Positions 1 through 10,227 of a DNA stretch of 62,017 nucleotides are shown here, piece by piece. The translations under genes and the position numbers were made by a program. The stretch's first letter is position 1. Every line of letters begins with the position of its first letter. Location of the stretch: positions 1 to 62,017 of the forward strand of contig JAUCBJ010007774.1 of assembly GCA_032718475.1 (NCBI GenBank), given 5' to 3'. Source of the stretch: Nemertoderma westbladi (lineage: Eukaryota > Xenacoelomorpha > Nemertodermatida > Nemertodermatidae). A model generated the notes under the pieces. It made no database searches and had not been told where the DNA came from. It saw only the letters and a program-made list of their open reading frames with translations.

Positions 1-346
1 TGGTTGGATTGGTGACAGCCGTGGTAGAGTTGGCGATCGAATCGATATAATAGGGTAGTGTGGGGCTAGCCACACGATGAGAGGTTTGGGTACGCGAAGA
101 TGAATATGCTATGGTTGGTTGATGCAACGACACGAACCAATACGCGCGGGTGGTAACAGCTGTAGGAGTAAGGAGGGCATCGTGAGGTTAGGCTACGCGT
201 AGGTGATAGGCAGCGATTGGTTGAAGGCAACGAGGCGAATCAATATTGATGGTGACAGATGGTCATTAAACACCTCGATTTAGCACCGGAATTTGGCATT
301 TTTTAATTGCCTCCGAGATGTGGCCCGTAGCCCAGGCTAGGGAGGA
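1..346. repeat. degenerate tandem repeat, no gene
   Basis: No coding sequence is recognisable. Three stretches share the pattern GGTTGG..., a short AACGA/GGCGA box, GGTGACAG or GGTAACAG, then a GGTTTGGGTACGCG or GGTTAGGCTACGCG box about 100 bases later. This suggests an old tandem repeat of roughly 105-115 bases. The repeat ends before the LINE homology that begins near 378. Confidence 0.35.
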
Positions 347-377
347 GTGAGTGGAGGGCTATGCTTCTCCTACTACT

Positions 378-2090
378 CCGATCGCCTCAATGGTTGGAAA
401 GCCCACTTTGAAAAGCTCCTCAATAATGACAGGGTATTGCCTGATAACCTTATAGAAGTAAAAGTGTCTGAGTCTGTACTCCCAGATATTCCCATTGGCA
501 ATATCTCTTTTGCAGACGTGAAGGCTGCTGCAAAGAGCATTAAGACCAATCGTGCCAGTGGAGTAGATGGTGTTCCCCCTAAGGTCTTTAAAATACCTGA
601 GTGTTTAAAGCTCATCTATCCCATCATAGTAGACATGTACCGAACAACAAGAGTCACACAAGAAATGAAAACAAATAAGTTGGTGCCAGTTCCCAAGAAG
701 GGCAACCTAACACTCTATGGTTCTTTTCGGGGAATCTCATTGATCTCGATTGCTGCAAAGCTATACAATAGGATTCTATTAAATCGCATCAGGGATCCCA
801 TTGAGAGACTGCTCCGTGGAAATCAGAATGGGTTCCGTAAAGGTCGTGTGACCATGGAACCCATTTTGGCACTTAGAAGGATAATTGAAGAATTATCAAA
901 AAAGAAAGACAGGCATCTGGCTGTTATCTTTGTTGACTTCTTCAAGGCCTTTGATTCAGTCTCTCGGTCACGTATGTTCAGCATACTTTCATTATATGGG
1001 ATTCCTGATGAAATTATTGCAGCAATCAGATCAGTATACGATGGTTCGACAACATTTGTGTCTACTGTTGACGGTGACACATAACCATTTGAAGTGTTAT
1101 GGGGCGCCCTCCAAGGAGACACACTTGCACCATTCTTGTTCATTATTGTGGTTGACTATGTTCTACGCATGTCCTTAGATCATCGTGGTGATGATGGGGT
1201 GATGATAACTCCACCTACTGGCTCCAGAAGTCGAGGAAATCCTGCCAAGTACCTAACTGATCTAGACTTTGCTGATGACTTAGGAGTACTCTCAGAATCA
1301 TTAGAGGGAGCCCAACGGCTCCTCAGCTCATTAGAACATGCTGCTTCTAGTGTTGGTCTTTTTATTAACTCCAGAAAGACCAAAATTCTGACAGTTAACT
1401 TTGAAAGTCCTCAGCAAGTCTCTGATCGGATGAGCATAAATAAGCTCAAAGGATGGTATGCTTGAGCATGTGGACGACTTCTGTTACCTGGGATCATGGA
1501 TCCGGAAGTCAGGTGAGGACCTTCGAATACGTAAGGGAAAGGCATGGGCAGCCTTGAATAGGCTTTCCAGGATTTGGAAGTCACCTAGAATTAATCGGAA
1601 AATTAAGGTCCGATTATTTAGAGCAGCAGTAGTTCCAGTACTCCTCTACGGGAGTCCATGCTGGGCTCTAACTGCTGAGGACACCAAATCTCTGGATGGC
1701 ACATTCACAAGAATGCTACGCCGGGTTCATTGTGTCAAGTACAAAGCACACATCTCCAACCAGACACTATATAACATTGGAGGTGTCTCATTGGTTCCCC
1801 CAAGCTTGACACTAGAACAAAATCGCCTCCGCTTTGCAGGACATTGCTTTCGCCGTGAGGACCAGCCAGTGCATAATCTTGTACTTTGGCAGCCTCAAGG
1901 AGTGAATAAGCATGGTGGACAGCCCATGACTTTATTGAGACGCATCTTAAAGGATACTGGCCTTAAAGATGCGGATGATCTAGCAAATGTCATGGGTGAT
2001 AGGGAGTTGTGGCGGTGCAATTTTGTTGACAAGCCGGCACAGCATTCTTAAAAATGCAGCTGCAATGCAGCATGCCGATCCTAGTAGTAG
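378..2090 (+). pseudogene. 5'-truncated family 1 LINE copy, RT region broken
   Basis: Non-LTR retrotransposon reverse transcriptase, closely matching the family 1 copy at 10184-13944. Homology starts inside the RT N-terminal region; the endonuclease is missing. RT signatures are present: a VDFFKAFDSV box, LQGDTLAPFLF, and the catalytic box with FADD, followed by the C-terminal FAGHCFRRED region ending at 2051. Two lesions break it relative to the longer copy: a G-to-T change makes TAA at 1082-1084, and a 4-base duplication near 1437-1441 shifts frame. The 3' end is a short TAG-repeat tail (2081-2090), as in the other family 1 copies. No clear target duplication is visible. Dead copy. Confidence 0.9.
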
Positions 2091-2337
2091 TGTCATTGGG
2101 TGTCATTGGCGCCAGACTGTCTGGGTGACACCACCTCCTAATTAGGCTAATTAGACCCTAATTGACAGGTGTCATCAATTAATTAGTACAATTAAACCCT
2201 AATAGGTGTCTTACGACTCCTAATTAGGGTTTAATTGATTATCCCAATTAATCAATCCGATACGCAATGGTGTCAGTGTTGTCTAACTGTACACCTAGAG
2301 GCCCAAGAGGGTGTCATAAGTGACACCGCGGCTCTTT
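2091..2337 (+). repeat. repeat B (about 245 bp), found inverted at 26605-26865
   Basis: The sequence begins with doubled GTCATTGG boxes and GGCGCCAGACTGTCTGGGTG, continues through runs of CTAATTAG-type words, and ends at GACACCGCGGCTC. Nearly the whole segment recurs inverted at about 26605-26865. In both places it lies immediately 3' of a family 1 LINE end and, ignoring a later insertion, next to repeat A. It encodes nothing recognisable. Confidence 0.8.
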
Positions 2338-2556
2338 TATTTATTAATATATTTATTTATTTATATTTAATTTTAATTAATTATTTGTATTTTATTTTAC
2401 TTTATTTATTCGTATTTAATTTTAATTTAATTATTCATTTGTACTTTATTTTAAATTAATAAATTGTATTAACTTTACTTTATGCATTGATTTCTATTTT
2501 TAGATTAATTAGTTTTTATATTACTTACCACTACTAAATGAGATCATTTTTGGAAG
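2338..2556 (+). repeat. repeat A (AT-rich, about 215 bp), found inverted at 14672-14895
   Basis: Very AT-rich sequence made of TTTATTTATTT and TTAATTAA words. It matches the inverted segment 14672-14895, including the distinctive run ATTGATTTCTATTTTTAGAT and the end AATGAGATCA. Together with repeat B it forms a B-A unit present twice in the window. Family 2 LINE sequence starts directly after it. Confidence 0.75.
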
Positions 2557-4508
2557 CATCTAACCATAGACTTGCAGCCTTATTTAGCCCTACAGTAGGG
2601 TATACAGCACCCCTACAAAACTCTGAGGTTACTTGTAAGAGAGAAGATCTTAAGATAGCCTACAAAGTTAAAACCGAACAACCAACAACCGAAAACATTA
2701 ACAAGGTTGAGAAAGCTAAGGACGATCTTAAATTGGCCTACAACATCAGCCAAGAAAAGTACATACAGGATAAAACTGAAGCAATTATAACTGTTCACAT
2801 ACAGCAACAATCAAGACTTACCTGGCAAACTGTAAATGAGGTATCTGGTCGGAAAAGTTGTGCAAAGGGGCGCCTCAAAGCCGATAGTCCTGAAGAACGT
2901 GTTGGGAAGTGGAAAAACCACTTCAGCAACTTGCTTGGGCAGCCACCAAACATCGAGGTCAGCCCTACAAGGAAAATATATGACAAGACACTACCTATAG
3001 AAACAGGGGACTTCACACCTGCCGAACTCCAAAGAAGCATTAAAAGCATGTCCAATAACAAAGCGAGTGGATTAGATGAAATCCCAGCGGAGGTATGGAA
3101 AACCGGAGTGCTAAATAGACCATTATTGAATGTTTGCAACCGGATGTTAAAAGGGGAAAAGCCACCACCAATTTGGACTAAAGGTCAACTAAAGCCTCTC
3201 CCCAAGAAAGGAGACCTCGGCATACCAACAAACTATCGTGGGATCTATCTGCTTGTGGTAGCTGCCAAAATATACAATAAAATGATTCTATATAGGATTA
3301 GACCTCACATAGAGAAACTACTGCGTAAGAGCCAAAACGGATTTCGACCAAGTAGATCAACAATAGCTCAGATACTTGCACTTCGGAGACTGATTGAAGG
3401 AATTAAGTCAAAGAATCTCCCCGCAGTCATGACTTTTGTGGACTTCAAGAAGGCATTCGACTCCATCCATAGAGGTAAAATGCTTGAAATCCTAAGAGCT
3501 TATGGAATACCAGAAGTAATTGTTGCTGGCATTGGATTGTTATATTCTGACACAGAAGCGCAGGTACTCTCACCAGATGGTAAAACTGAGTTTTTCTCAA
3601 TCCTGGCTGGCGTACTGCAAGGTGACACATTAGCACCTTTACTATTTGTAATTGTGCTGGATTACGCAATGAGGACGGCCACAAAGGGTGAAGATCTGGG
3701 ATTCACACTTCAAGAACGCAGAAGTAGTAGATATCCGGCAACTACAGTCACAGACACCGACTTTGCGGATGACATCGCCCTGCTCTCTAATACGCTAGCA
3801 GATGCACAGCTTCTACTAAATAAAGTGGAGAGGGCTGCTAAGGAGGTTGGATTGCATATAAATGCTACCAAGACCGAATTCATGACCTTTAATGTTGATG
3901 GAAACTTGACAACCATTGATAATAATCAACTAAGGAAGGTCGATGACTTCCAGTACCTTGGATCATGGATAGAGAGTAGCAAAAAGGACATAGAAGTTAG
4001 GAAAGCAAAGGCTTGGGTAGCTCTATCAAAAATGGATAACATCTGGAAATCAGATCTCTCCAGGCACCTGAAGACCAAGTTCTTTCGAGCCACAGTGGAA
4101 AGTGTATTTTTATACGGGGGTGAGACCTGGACACTGACTAAATCACTGGAACAACGAATTGATGGTTGCTACACAAGACTACTAGGGGCAGCCCTAAACA
4201 TCAGCTGGAGACAACACATAACAAACGCCGAGCTTTATGGTACAATTCCACCTGTATCAACCACCCTCCGTGAACGCAGATTAAGATTCAGTGGTCACTG
4301 CTGGCGAAGTAAAGACGAGGTCATACCAGATCTACTTCTCTGGCAACCAACTCATGGAAAGCGTAGTCGTGGACGACCTGCCATAACATATATAGATCAA
4401 CTTGAAAGGGATACTGAACTTGGGAGAAACGAAATTGCGACAACTATGGAGAATCGGGAAGCCTGGAAGGATCTCATTTCCACTGTCCGAGTTCGCTCGA
4501 CCCAGTAG
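2538..4508 (+). CDS. family 2 LINE reverse transcriptase, 5'-truncated, open frame
   Basis: Uninterrupted 656-codon frame for a non-LTR retrotransposon RT and C-terminal region. About the first ten residues come from flanking repeat A, so the annotated methionine is not a native start. Visible signatures are KKGDLGIPTNYRGI, the QNGFRPSRST box, VDFKKAFDS, LQGDTLAPLLF, and the catalytic FADD box near 3763-3774. The C-terminus has YLGSWI, then FSGHCWRSKDE and a REAWKDLI tail. The endonuclease domain that should precede RT is absent, so the copy cannot move itself. Box-by-box similarity to family 1, and the shared TAG-repeat tail, place both in the same clade of APE-type LINEs. I did not fix the clade name (RTE- or I-group-like). 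Confidence 0.85.
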   Translation: MRSFLEASNHRLAALFSPTVGYTAPLQNSEVTCKREDLKIAYKVKTEQPTTENINKVEKAKDDLKLAYNISQEKYIQDKTEAIITVHIQQQSRLTWQTVNEVSGRKSCAKGRLKADSPEERVGKWKNHFSNLLGQPPNIEVSPTRKIYDKTLPIETGDFTPAELQRSIKSMSNNKASGLDEIPAEVWKTGVLNRPLLNVCNRMLKGEKPPPIWTKGQLKPLPKKGDLGIPTNYRGIYLLVVAAKIYNKMILYRIRPHIEKLLRKSQNGFRPSRSTIAQILALRRLIEGIKSKNLPAVMTFVDFKKAFDSIHRGKMLEILRAYGIPEVIVAGIGLLYSDTEAQVLSPDGKTEFFSILAGVLQGDTLAPLLFVIVLDYAMRTATKGEDLGFTLQERRSSRYPATTVTDTDFADDIALLSNTLADAQLLLNKVERAAKEVGLHINATKTEFMTFNVDGNLTTIDNNQLRKVDDFQYLGSWIESSKKDIEVRKAKAWVALSKMDNIWKSDLSRHLKTKFFRATVESVFLYGGETWTLTKSLEQRIDGCYTRLLGAALNISWRQHITNAELYGTIPPVSTTLRERRLRFSGHCWRSKDEVIPDLLLWQPTHGKRSRGRPAITYIDQLERDTELGRNEIATTMENREAWKDLISTVRVRSTQ

Positions 4509-4512
4509 TAGT
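4503..4512 (+). repeat. TAG-repeat 3' tail of family 2 LINE
   Basis: The coding end runs directly into TAGTAGTAGTA with almost no 3' UTR. The same end (GTCCGAGTTCGCTCGACC then TAGTAGTA) recurs as an isolated fragment at 16979-17006. Confidence 0.7.
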
Positions 4513-5004
4513 ACTGGTAACTATTTTGGAGTTAATGTTAGCGAAGGGCCTAAACTTAAGACAAGCTATCGCCTAGGTTACCAGTTACGCATGAATGAGC
4601 AATTTATCGGGGCCCCTCTTAAAATTCTTTGTGCTGCGTCAGGATTGCCTCATTTAAGGAAGCCGCATCCCTATCGATAATCTAATTATGGTATCGCTAA
4701 CCATTTTCAGTATACTGTATAATTAAATAGGGCCCTCTTTTAATACATAAGTTTATATATATATACAGTTTATCTTCAATTTAATTTGTTTTTATTTACA
4801 ACCCTAATTGTTCTACTGTAATTTATGTTTTATAATAACAAGCTATATCCGGTTAATCCGTATTAATTTTCTTTGTACTGAGGTTATCGAGGGCGCTCTT
4901 TCCAATGGTCCTATTCTCAAAACGATCTAACCTACTGTATAATTAATTACTTAAGACTGCGAGGTATGCGTAATTAACACATCTCATTTACCAGTTTTCC
5001 TTAA
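4513..5004. other. AT-rich spacer, no gene
   Basis: Mixed AT-rich sequence between the family 2 LINE end and the 233-bp duplication. A short open frame reaching 4680 is an extension of LINE-frame noise with no recognisable protein features. Confidence 0.5.
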
Positions 5005-5440
5005 AAACTATGAAGTTATATTGCTTAAGAGTTCTAAGGGGCGAGCCATGAGGCAAGATGTTTGAGGCTTATTTAGATATATTATTACTTAATTTTGACC
5101 CCCCAATCGGCATCTACAACGGCATAGGCCATATCTTTTGCGGAGTCATAGAGTAGTCTGAAGTTCCCCTGTCTGCCGCTTGAGGGCGTATTATTTGAAA
5201 ATTAACATCTTCTCTAGCTTTGTTATTTACAATCCGCAAAACTATGAAGTTATATTGCTTAAGAGTTCTAAGGGGCGAGCCATGAGGCAAGATGTTTTAG
5301 ACTTATTTAGATATATTATTACTTAATTTTGACCCCTCAATCGGTATCTATTGCAATATGGGCTATATTTTTTGCGGAGTCACAGAGTAGTCTGAAGTTC
5401 CCCAGTCTGCCGCTAGAGGGCGAAATGTCTCAAAGTGAAA
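5005..5440. repeat. 233-bp tandem duplication with CTCF-like boxes
   Basis: Two copies with a 233-base period: the phrase AACTATGAAGTTATATTGC occurs near 5006 and 5239. Each copy carries the module 'GCATAGGC...ATCTTTACGGAGT...CTGCCGCTAGAGGGCG' that also builds the internal repeats of the Helitron-like elements at 48.5-52.4 kb. The CTCF-like word is CCGCTTGAGGGCG (5176-5188) in copy 1 and CCGCTAGAGGGCG (5410-5422) in copy 2. This is probably a remnant of the same mobile family. Confidence 0.75.
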
Positions 5441-5522
5441 ACCATATGGTAGCCATGAATTGGTTACTAGGCAATAATACTACATTTTGCAACGTTAGGC
5501 CTATTGCTGACCGAACGAAAAC

Positions 5523-5600
5523 TGCCCTGGTTCAGGCAGGGATCGAACCCATGACATACGGGAGATGTGAATTCAATGCAACCACTACACCAAAGTGGAA
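5523..5600 (-). other. tRNA-derived SINE head or tRNA pseudogene
   Basis: On the minus strand, a box-A-like stretch TTGGTGTAGTGGTT is followed about 40 bases later by a box-B match, GGGTTCGATCCC. That is the internal promoter layout of a tRNA gene or tRNA-derived SINE. The presumed acceptor arms (TTCCACT against the 3' end) do not pair, so it is not a functional tRNA. The SINE body, if any, is not delimited. Confidence 0.55.
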
Positions 5601-5664
5601 CAGTAACCATCGAATTTGTTCGTTGACGTTCGAATTTGTAAGACTCTCATTTAAGACCTGACAC

Positions 5665-6957
5665 AGACTATGCCTCACTGAGGCATAGACTATGACTCAC
5701 TGAGGCATAGACTATGCCTCATTGAGGCACTGAGGCATAGACTATGACTCACTGAGGCATAGACTATGACTCACTGAGGCATAGACTATGCCTCATTGAG
5801 GCACTGAGGCATAGACTATGACTCACTGAGGCATAGACTATGACTCACTGAGGCATAGACTATGCCTCATTGAGGCACTGAGGCATAGACTATGCCTCAC
5901 TGAGGCACTGAGGCATAGACTAGGCCTCACTGAGGCATAGACTATGACTCACTGAGGCATAGACTATGCCTCACTGAGGCATAGACTATGCCTCACTGAG
6001 GCATAGACTATGCCTCATTGAGGAACTGAGGCATATACTATGACTAACTGAGGCATAGGCTATGCCTCACTGAGGCACTGAGGCATAGACTATGCTTCAC
6101 TGAGGCATAGACTTTGACTCACTGAGGCATAGACTATGCCTCACTGAGGCAGAGACTATGCCTCACTGAGGCATAGACTATGCCTCACTGAGGCACTGAG
6201 GCATAGACTATGACTCACTGAGGCATAGACTATGCCTCACTGAGGCACTGAGGCATAGACTATGACTCACTGAGGCATAGACTATGCCTCATTGAGGCAC
6301 TGAGGCATAGACTATGACTCACTGAGGCATAGACTATGACTCACTGAGGCATAGACTATGCCTCATTGAGGCACTGAGGCATAGACTATGCCTCACTGAG
6401 GCACTGAGGCATAGACTAGGCCTCACTGAGGCATAGACTATGACTCACTGAGGCATAGACTATGCCTCACTGAGGCATAGACTATGCCTCACTGAGGCAT
6501 AGACTATGCCTCACTGAGGCATAGACTATGCCTCATTGAGGAACTGAGGCATATACTATGACTAACTGAGGCATAGGCTATGCCTCACTGAGGCACTGAG
6601 GCATAGACTATGCTTCACTGAGGCATAGACTTTGACTCACTGAGGCATAGACTATGCCTCACAGGGGCACTGAGGCATAGACTATGACTCACTGAGGCAT
6701 AGACTATGCCTCACTGAGGCACTGAGGCATAGACTATGACTCACTGAGGCATAGACTATGACTCACTGAGGCATAGACTATGACTCACTGAGGCATAGAC
6801 TATGCCTCACTGAGGCACTGAGGCATAGACTATGACTCACTCAGTGCCTCGCTGAGGCACTGAGGCATAGACTCTGCCTCACTGAGGTATAGACTATGCC
6901 TCACTGAGGCACTGAGGCATAGACTATGCCTCAGTGAGGCATAGTCTATGCCTCACT
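5665..6957. repeat. 22-bp palindromic minisatellite, about 1.3 kb
   Basis: Tandem array of GAGGCATAGACTATGCCTCACT and the variant with GACTCACT. The core TGAGGCATAG-A-CTATGCCTCA is a palindrome with 10-base arms around one base. Shortened units (GAGGCACT) create a higher-order pattern. A block containing the rare variants GACTAGGCC and AGGAACTGAGGCATATACT occurs twice, about 490-520 bases apart (near 5928/6021 and 6414/6539), so part of the array was itself duplicated. A smaller related array lies at 8971-9128. Confidence 0.95.
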
Positions 6958-7095
6958 TCAATATACGAGCACAAAAGAGTTTACAAGCACAGGTTCAAAT
7001 CCAACTAAAGCTCTATATATTTTGCATTGAAGTGGAATACTTTAGATGCTGGGGGGAATCTGGTTTGCGAGGGATATTTGAATGGTGAGTATAAC

Positions 7096-7300
7096 TATCC
7101 TTGAGAGTTAGTGTGACGTTATCTCACCATGGATGGGCGGGCGCTTTACCACTGTACTCGCATCTGCTCTCTCATTGGCTGTCTAACTTTCCTCCCTCGA
7201 GTCCCGATTGGCTGCCTAACTCACCCTCGCACTCTGATTGGATAATCCATTCTAGCCTCCCTCTATAATAGCCCCCGTTTAAGGCATTCCCAGTCATTCT
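7096..7300 (+). promoter_or_regulatory. CCAAT/TATA promoter of the left convergent gene
   Basis: Three inverted CCAAT boxes (ATTGG at 7174, 7207 and 7237) are followed by CTCTATAATAGC (TATA-like, 7264-7270) and GCCCCCGTT, about 140 bases before the first ATG at 7411. A TGACGT half-site lies at 7114. The segment from CTCTC(A/G)TTGG to GCCCCCGTT closely matches the minus-strand promoter at 14400-14530, including CCATTCTAGCC before the TATA box. The element arrangement and positions are seen directly; promoter activity is inferred. Confidence 0.65.
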
Positions 7301-7410
7301 CTAAGTTTTATATTAAAAAGTTTTATATATTTTCATAAAAGTTTTATTTATTTAAAATTTGTAGAATAATTTAGCTAAAATTCAATATTATCAATTGACA
7401 TTGCTATATA

Positions 7411-8463
7411 ATGCATAGACATGAAAGTTGTTTGGTTTGTAATAAAGAAATGAGACAAGACAATTTATCTCGTCATATGGAAACACATAGAAAGGAAAAA
7501 CTAATGGCTCCATTACCAAAAAAATTTAAAAAATCCGAAGATATTTTTAGTGAAGATGAAAAGAAAAAGAGAGATGAGCGTGATATATTAAATATAAAAC
7601 AGACAATGGAAAATAAATTTCATAAAGTTATGAATATTTTGAAAGGGATACAAAAACAGTTACCCCTAGAAAATGAGGAAAATTTGAGTGAGAAAGATGG
7701 AGAAGAAGAGGATGATGAGATGGAGAATGAAAATAGTGAGGGTCAGGATGAAGTTGAAGAGAGTGAAGTTGAGAACGAAGAAAGTGAAGATCAGGAAGAG
7801 GATGAAGAAAGTGAAGGTCAAGAAGAGGGTGAAGATAGCGAAGGTCAGGAAGAGAGATGAAGAAAGTGAAGAACAGGAAGAGGATGAAGAAAGTGAAGAA
7901 CAGGAAGAGGATGAAGAAAGTGAAGGCGGGGAAGAGGATGAAGAAAGTGAAGGTCAGAAAGAGGGTGAAGAAAGTGAAGATCAGGAAAGTGGAGAAGAGG
8001 ATGAAAATGATGATAATGAGGAAATAAAGAGGCAATTACTTGGAAATAAGAATCAATTGCGGAAAATTATTAAACATTTGAAGGAAAATGAAGAAAATAA
8101 AGAGGCGACATTGACCCAAGTTCTAGGAAGTAAAATTAAATTACAGAAATTTATTAAACATTTAGAAGAGAATGATGAAAATAAAGAAGAGATATTGAGA
8201 CAAATATTAGGAAACAAAAATCAAATGCGGAAATTTATTAAACAAATGGAAGAAAATGAGGAAAATAGAGAAGAGATATGAGAAGAGTTCTGGGAAATAA
8301 AAGTAAATTACTGAAAATTAATGAACAATTGAATAAAATTAAGAAACAGTTGGGTAATGAGGAAGATGAAAGTAAAGTAAATCAACCAGCTTTTACTAAT
8401 TTTCGAAGACCTATGATAAAAAACTCTCGTTCAGTATATGCCCGCGCAGGACGACGCTATTGA
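7411..8463 (+). pseudogene. zinc-finger / acidic / coiled-coil protein, two frameshifts
   Basis: Left member of the convergent pair; I do not recognise the family. The N-terminus has one C2H2 finger (CLVCNKEM, then LSRHMETH), a basic patch, then a Glu/Asp-rich region from about residue 80, and finally three to four diverged repeats of about 30 residues starting LGNK or LGSK, rich in Lys, Glu and Leu and probably helical coiled coil. The end is Arg-rich with aromatic residues. The reading frame changes twice: an extra base near 7850 in the acidic repeats leads to TGA at 7858-7860, and a missing T near 8275 brings the frame back at 8278. The two shifts compensate. Either the gene decayed recently or the repeats vary in length. 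A DNA-binding regulator is possible; nothing proves it. Confidence 0.6.
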
Positions 8464-8754
8464 CATTTGTTTGTTTGAGTTCCTTTCATAATAGTATTAG
8501 GGCTATTTATCCAAAACAATTATATTAGTATTAGGACTATTTATCCATAACAATTATATTAGTATTAGGACTATTTATCCATAATAATTATATTAGTATT
8601 ATAAATGTATTTACCCCACAATATTTATTACTATTAGGTCTATTTATTCAAGAAATTATATGTTTTTATAATATACTTTGGAAAATTGGTTGACTAAGTC
8701 ATAATTTTTAAAACTTTAAATAAAGGTTGAGTAATTTTATAATATTAAGAAGAG
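8464..8754. repeat. AT-rich 3' region with 34-bp tandem repeats
   Basis: About three to four tandem copies of a unit reading ATTAGGACTATTTATCC followed by ATAACAATTATATTAGT lie at roughly 8495-8650, downstream of the left convergent gene. No coding potential. AATAAA-like words are present (for example near 8720) and could serve for polyadenylation. Confidence 0.6.
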
Positions 8755-8965
8755 TGAATCAATGGAGGCAACCTGAAGTCTAATCTCTTGGCCTTTACTC
8801 ACATTAACTCCCAAGGTTGCATACTATCACTATAGCTGGGAGAGTCAAAGCTAGTGTACACTAGAGTCAGCCTAGAGCTAGGAAAAAGAATAATGCTCTT
8901 CTAGGGTTCGAACTCACGACCTTCTAATTAGAAAACTAAGCAAATGATCAGCTTGAAGGCCTTAG
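8755..8965 (-). other. possible tRNA-derived SINE fragment
   Basis: On the minus strand a box-B-like GAGTTCGAACCC (about 8905-8916) follows a tRNA-like arm with TTAGAAGGTCGTGAG. The box A is poor. The adjacent 8755-8880 stretch could be the SINE body. Weak evidence; only the B box is convincing. Confidence 0.3.
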
Positions 8966-8970
8966 ACCCT

Positions 8971-9128
8971 TATGAGTCATAGTCTATGCCTCAGTGCCTC
9001 AGTGAGGCATAGTCCATGCCTCAGTGAGTCATAATCTATGCCTCAATGCCTCAGTGAGGCATAGTCCATGCCTCAGTGAGTCATAATCTATGCCTCAATG
9101 CCTCAGTGAGGCATAGTCTATGCCTCAG
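8971..9128. repeat. small palindromic minisatellite, same family as 5665-6957
   Basis: Units of GAGGCATAGTCTATGCCTCAGT with variants GTCCATGCC and AATCTATGCC, in the opposite orientation to most units of the large array. The coding end of the right convergent gene runs into this array. Confidence 0.9.
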
Positions 9129-10183
9129 TTTGGTTGGGTTGGTTGTATTTATCGTGAGAAAATCGCTGCCCCTAATATTGAGACCGTTGGTGAACTGAAA
9201 AGTGGTATTCTCTTCGTCTTTCATTAAAATGGGCCAGATACCAACATATTTTTCGGATTTGAACTTATAGATAAAGGCTGCGATACTGCTATTTATGAGA
9301 TAACGCTGGTGATTGGGGATCGTAATCTGCTTTGATTTGAAAGCAAATTGTATAGCCATAGCCTTGAATCTGATTAGAGCCTCGCGCGCTTGAATCGTCT
9401 TAGCTATAGTAAAGGATTCGTTAAATTTTCTCTCGCTTATCTGTAAATCAATTTCTGAATCACTGATACAACTTTGTATCGATATTCGCTCGGAAATGTT
9501 GTCTTTGTATGCGTTAAGTTCATCGTAGCAGACACATTCACTATCCTCGATGGTTGAATCGAACCATTTCAATTCGCCGACCTCGGTTGGTGTAAGAAAA
9601 ATCATGCCCCTAGAAGAAACAATAGCCTTTCCATCATCAACCTCGTAGTCATTGGTGATCACTAAATTGCGCTCGTTCCAAATATTTGTAACAAACCCAA
9701 AAGTGCAATAGTCAAAAGCAACCCAATCGCCCGGTTTTAGGACAAGGTGAGTAGTAGGATTAATAAAAGGGCGACAGATGTTTACATATTGTTGAAATAA
9801 ATTGGCGCAGGCGACGGAAAATGTGATTCATGAACTGTTCACAGTGTCTTCCAGCTTTATTAACTCGAGTGGTTTCACTGGGTTAATACTTCCATAGGTG
9901 CCAACTCTATAATTGAATCCAAAGTAATAGGAGACTTTATTGGCGAAAAAGCATGTGAGCTCATTCAATTTCTCGCCGAAAGCAAGAACATCCTTGTCGA
10001 AAAGTTTAAAGAAACGAGTCTCCTCTTCCTCGGTCAGAGTCGACGAGTTCCAGATGAGAAGAAGAATCGAGTTTGCGATACTATAAAAATCGAATAAGCG
10101 TTCATCGGAGAAGAAGGAGGTTACGAGAGTGGTTAAACCCAGTAAACGATTTGCCACGTCTTGGTTGATGTTTTCTCGAATAC
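9081..10183 (-). pseudogene. right convergent gene, 3' part (downstream of LINE insertion)
   Basis: Second segment of an unrecognised minus-strand gene whose first segment is 13945-14323. The two share one reading frame once the LINE at 10184-13944 and one copy of the 9-bp target duplication are ignored. The frame is interrupted by TGA at 9828-9830 and continues in the same frame to 9081. Visible features are a helical, Phe/Leu-rich stretch after the insertion, and a PGDWVAFDY-type segment (near 9700-9740) of the kind seen in small beta-barrel domains. The last 15 or so codons are translated from the palindromic minisatellite, so the natural C-terminus is probably lost. Function unknown; a structural or DNA-handling protein of a mobile element is only a guess. 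Confidence 0.55.
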
Positions 10184-10227
10184 TACTACTACTACTAGGA
10201 TCGGCATGCTGCATTGCAGCTGCATTT

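Noticed and set aside
5665-6957. CRISPR-like array of short repeats
   Set aside because: Units are contiguous, palindromic and without unique spacers, in clear eukaryotic repeat DNA.
7628-8035. Minus-strand hydrophobic (Phe/Leu-rich) frame as a membrane protein
   Set aside because: It is the antisense reading of GAA/GAG-rich acidic codons of the plus-strand gene.
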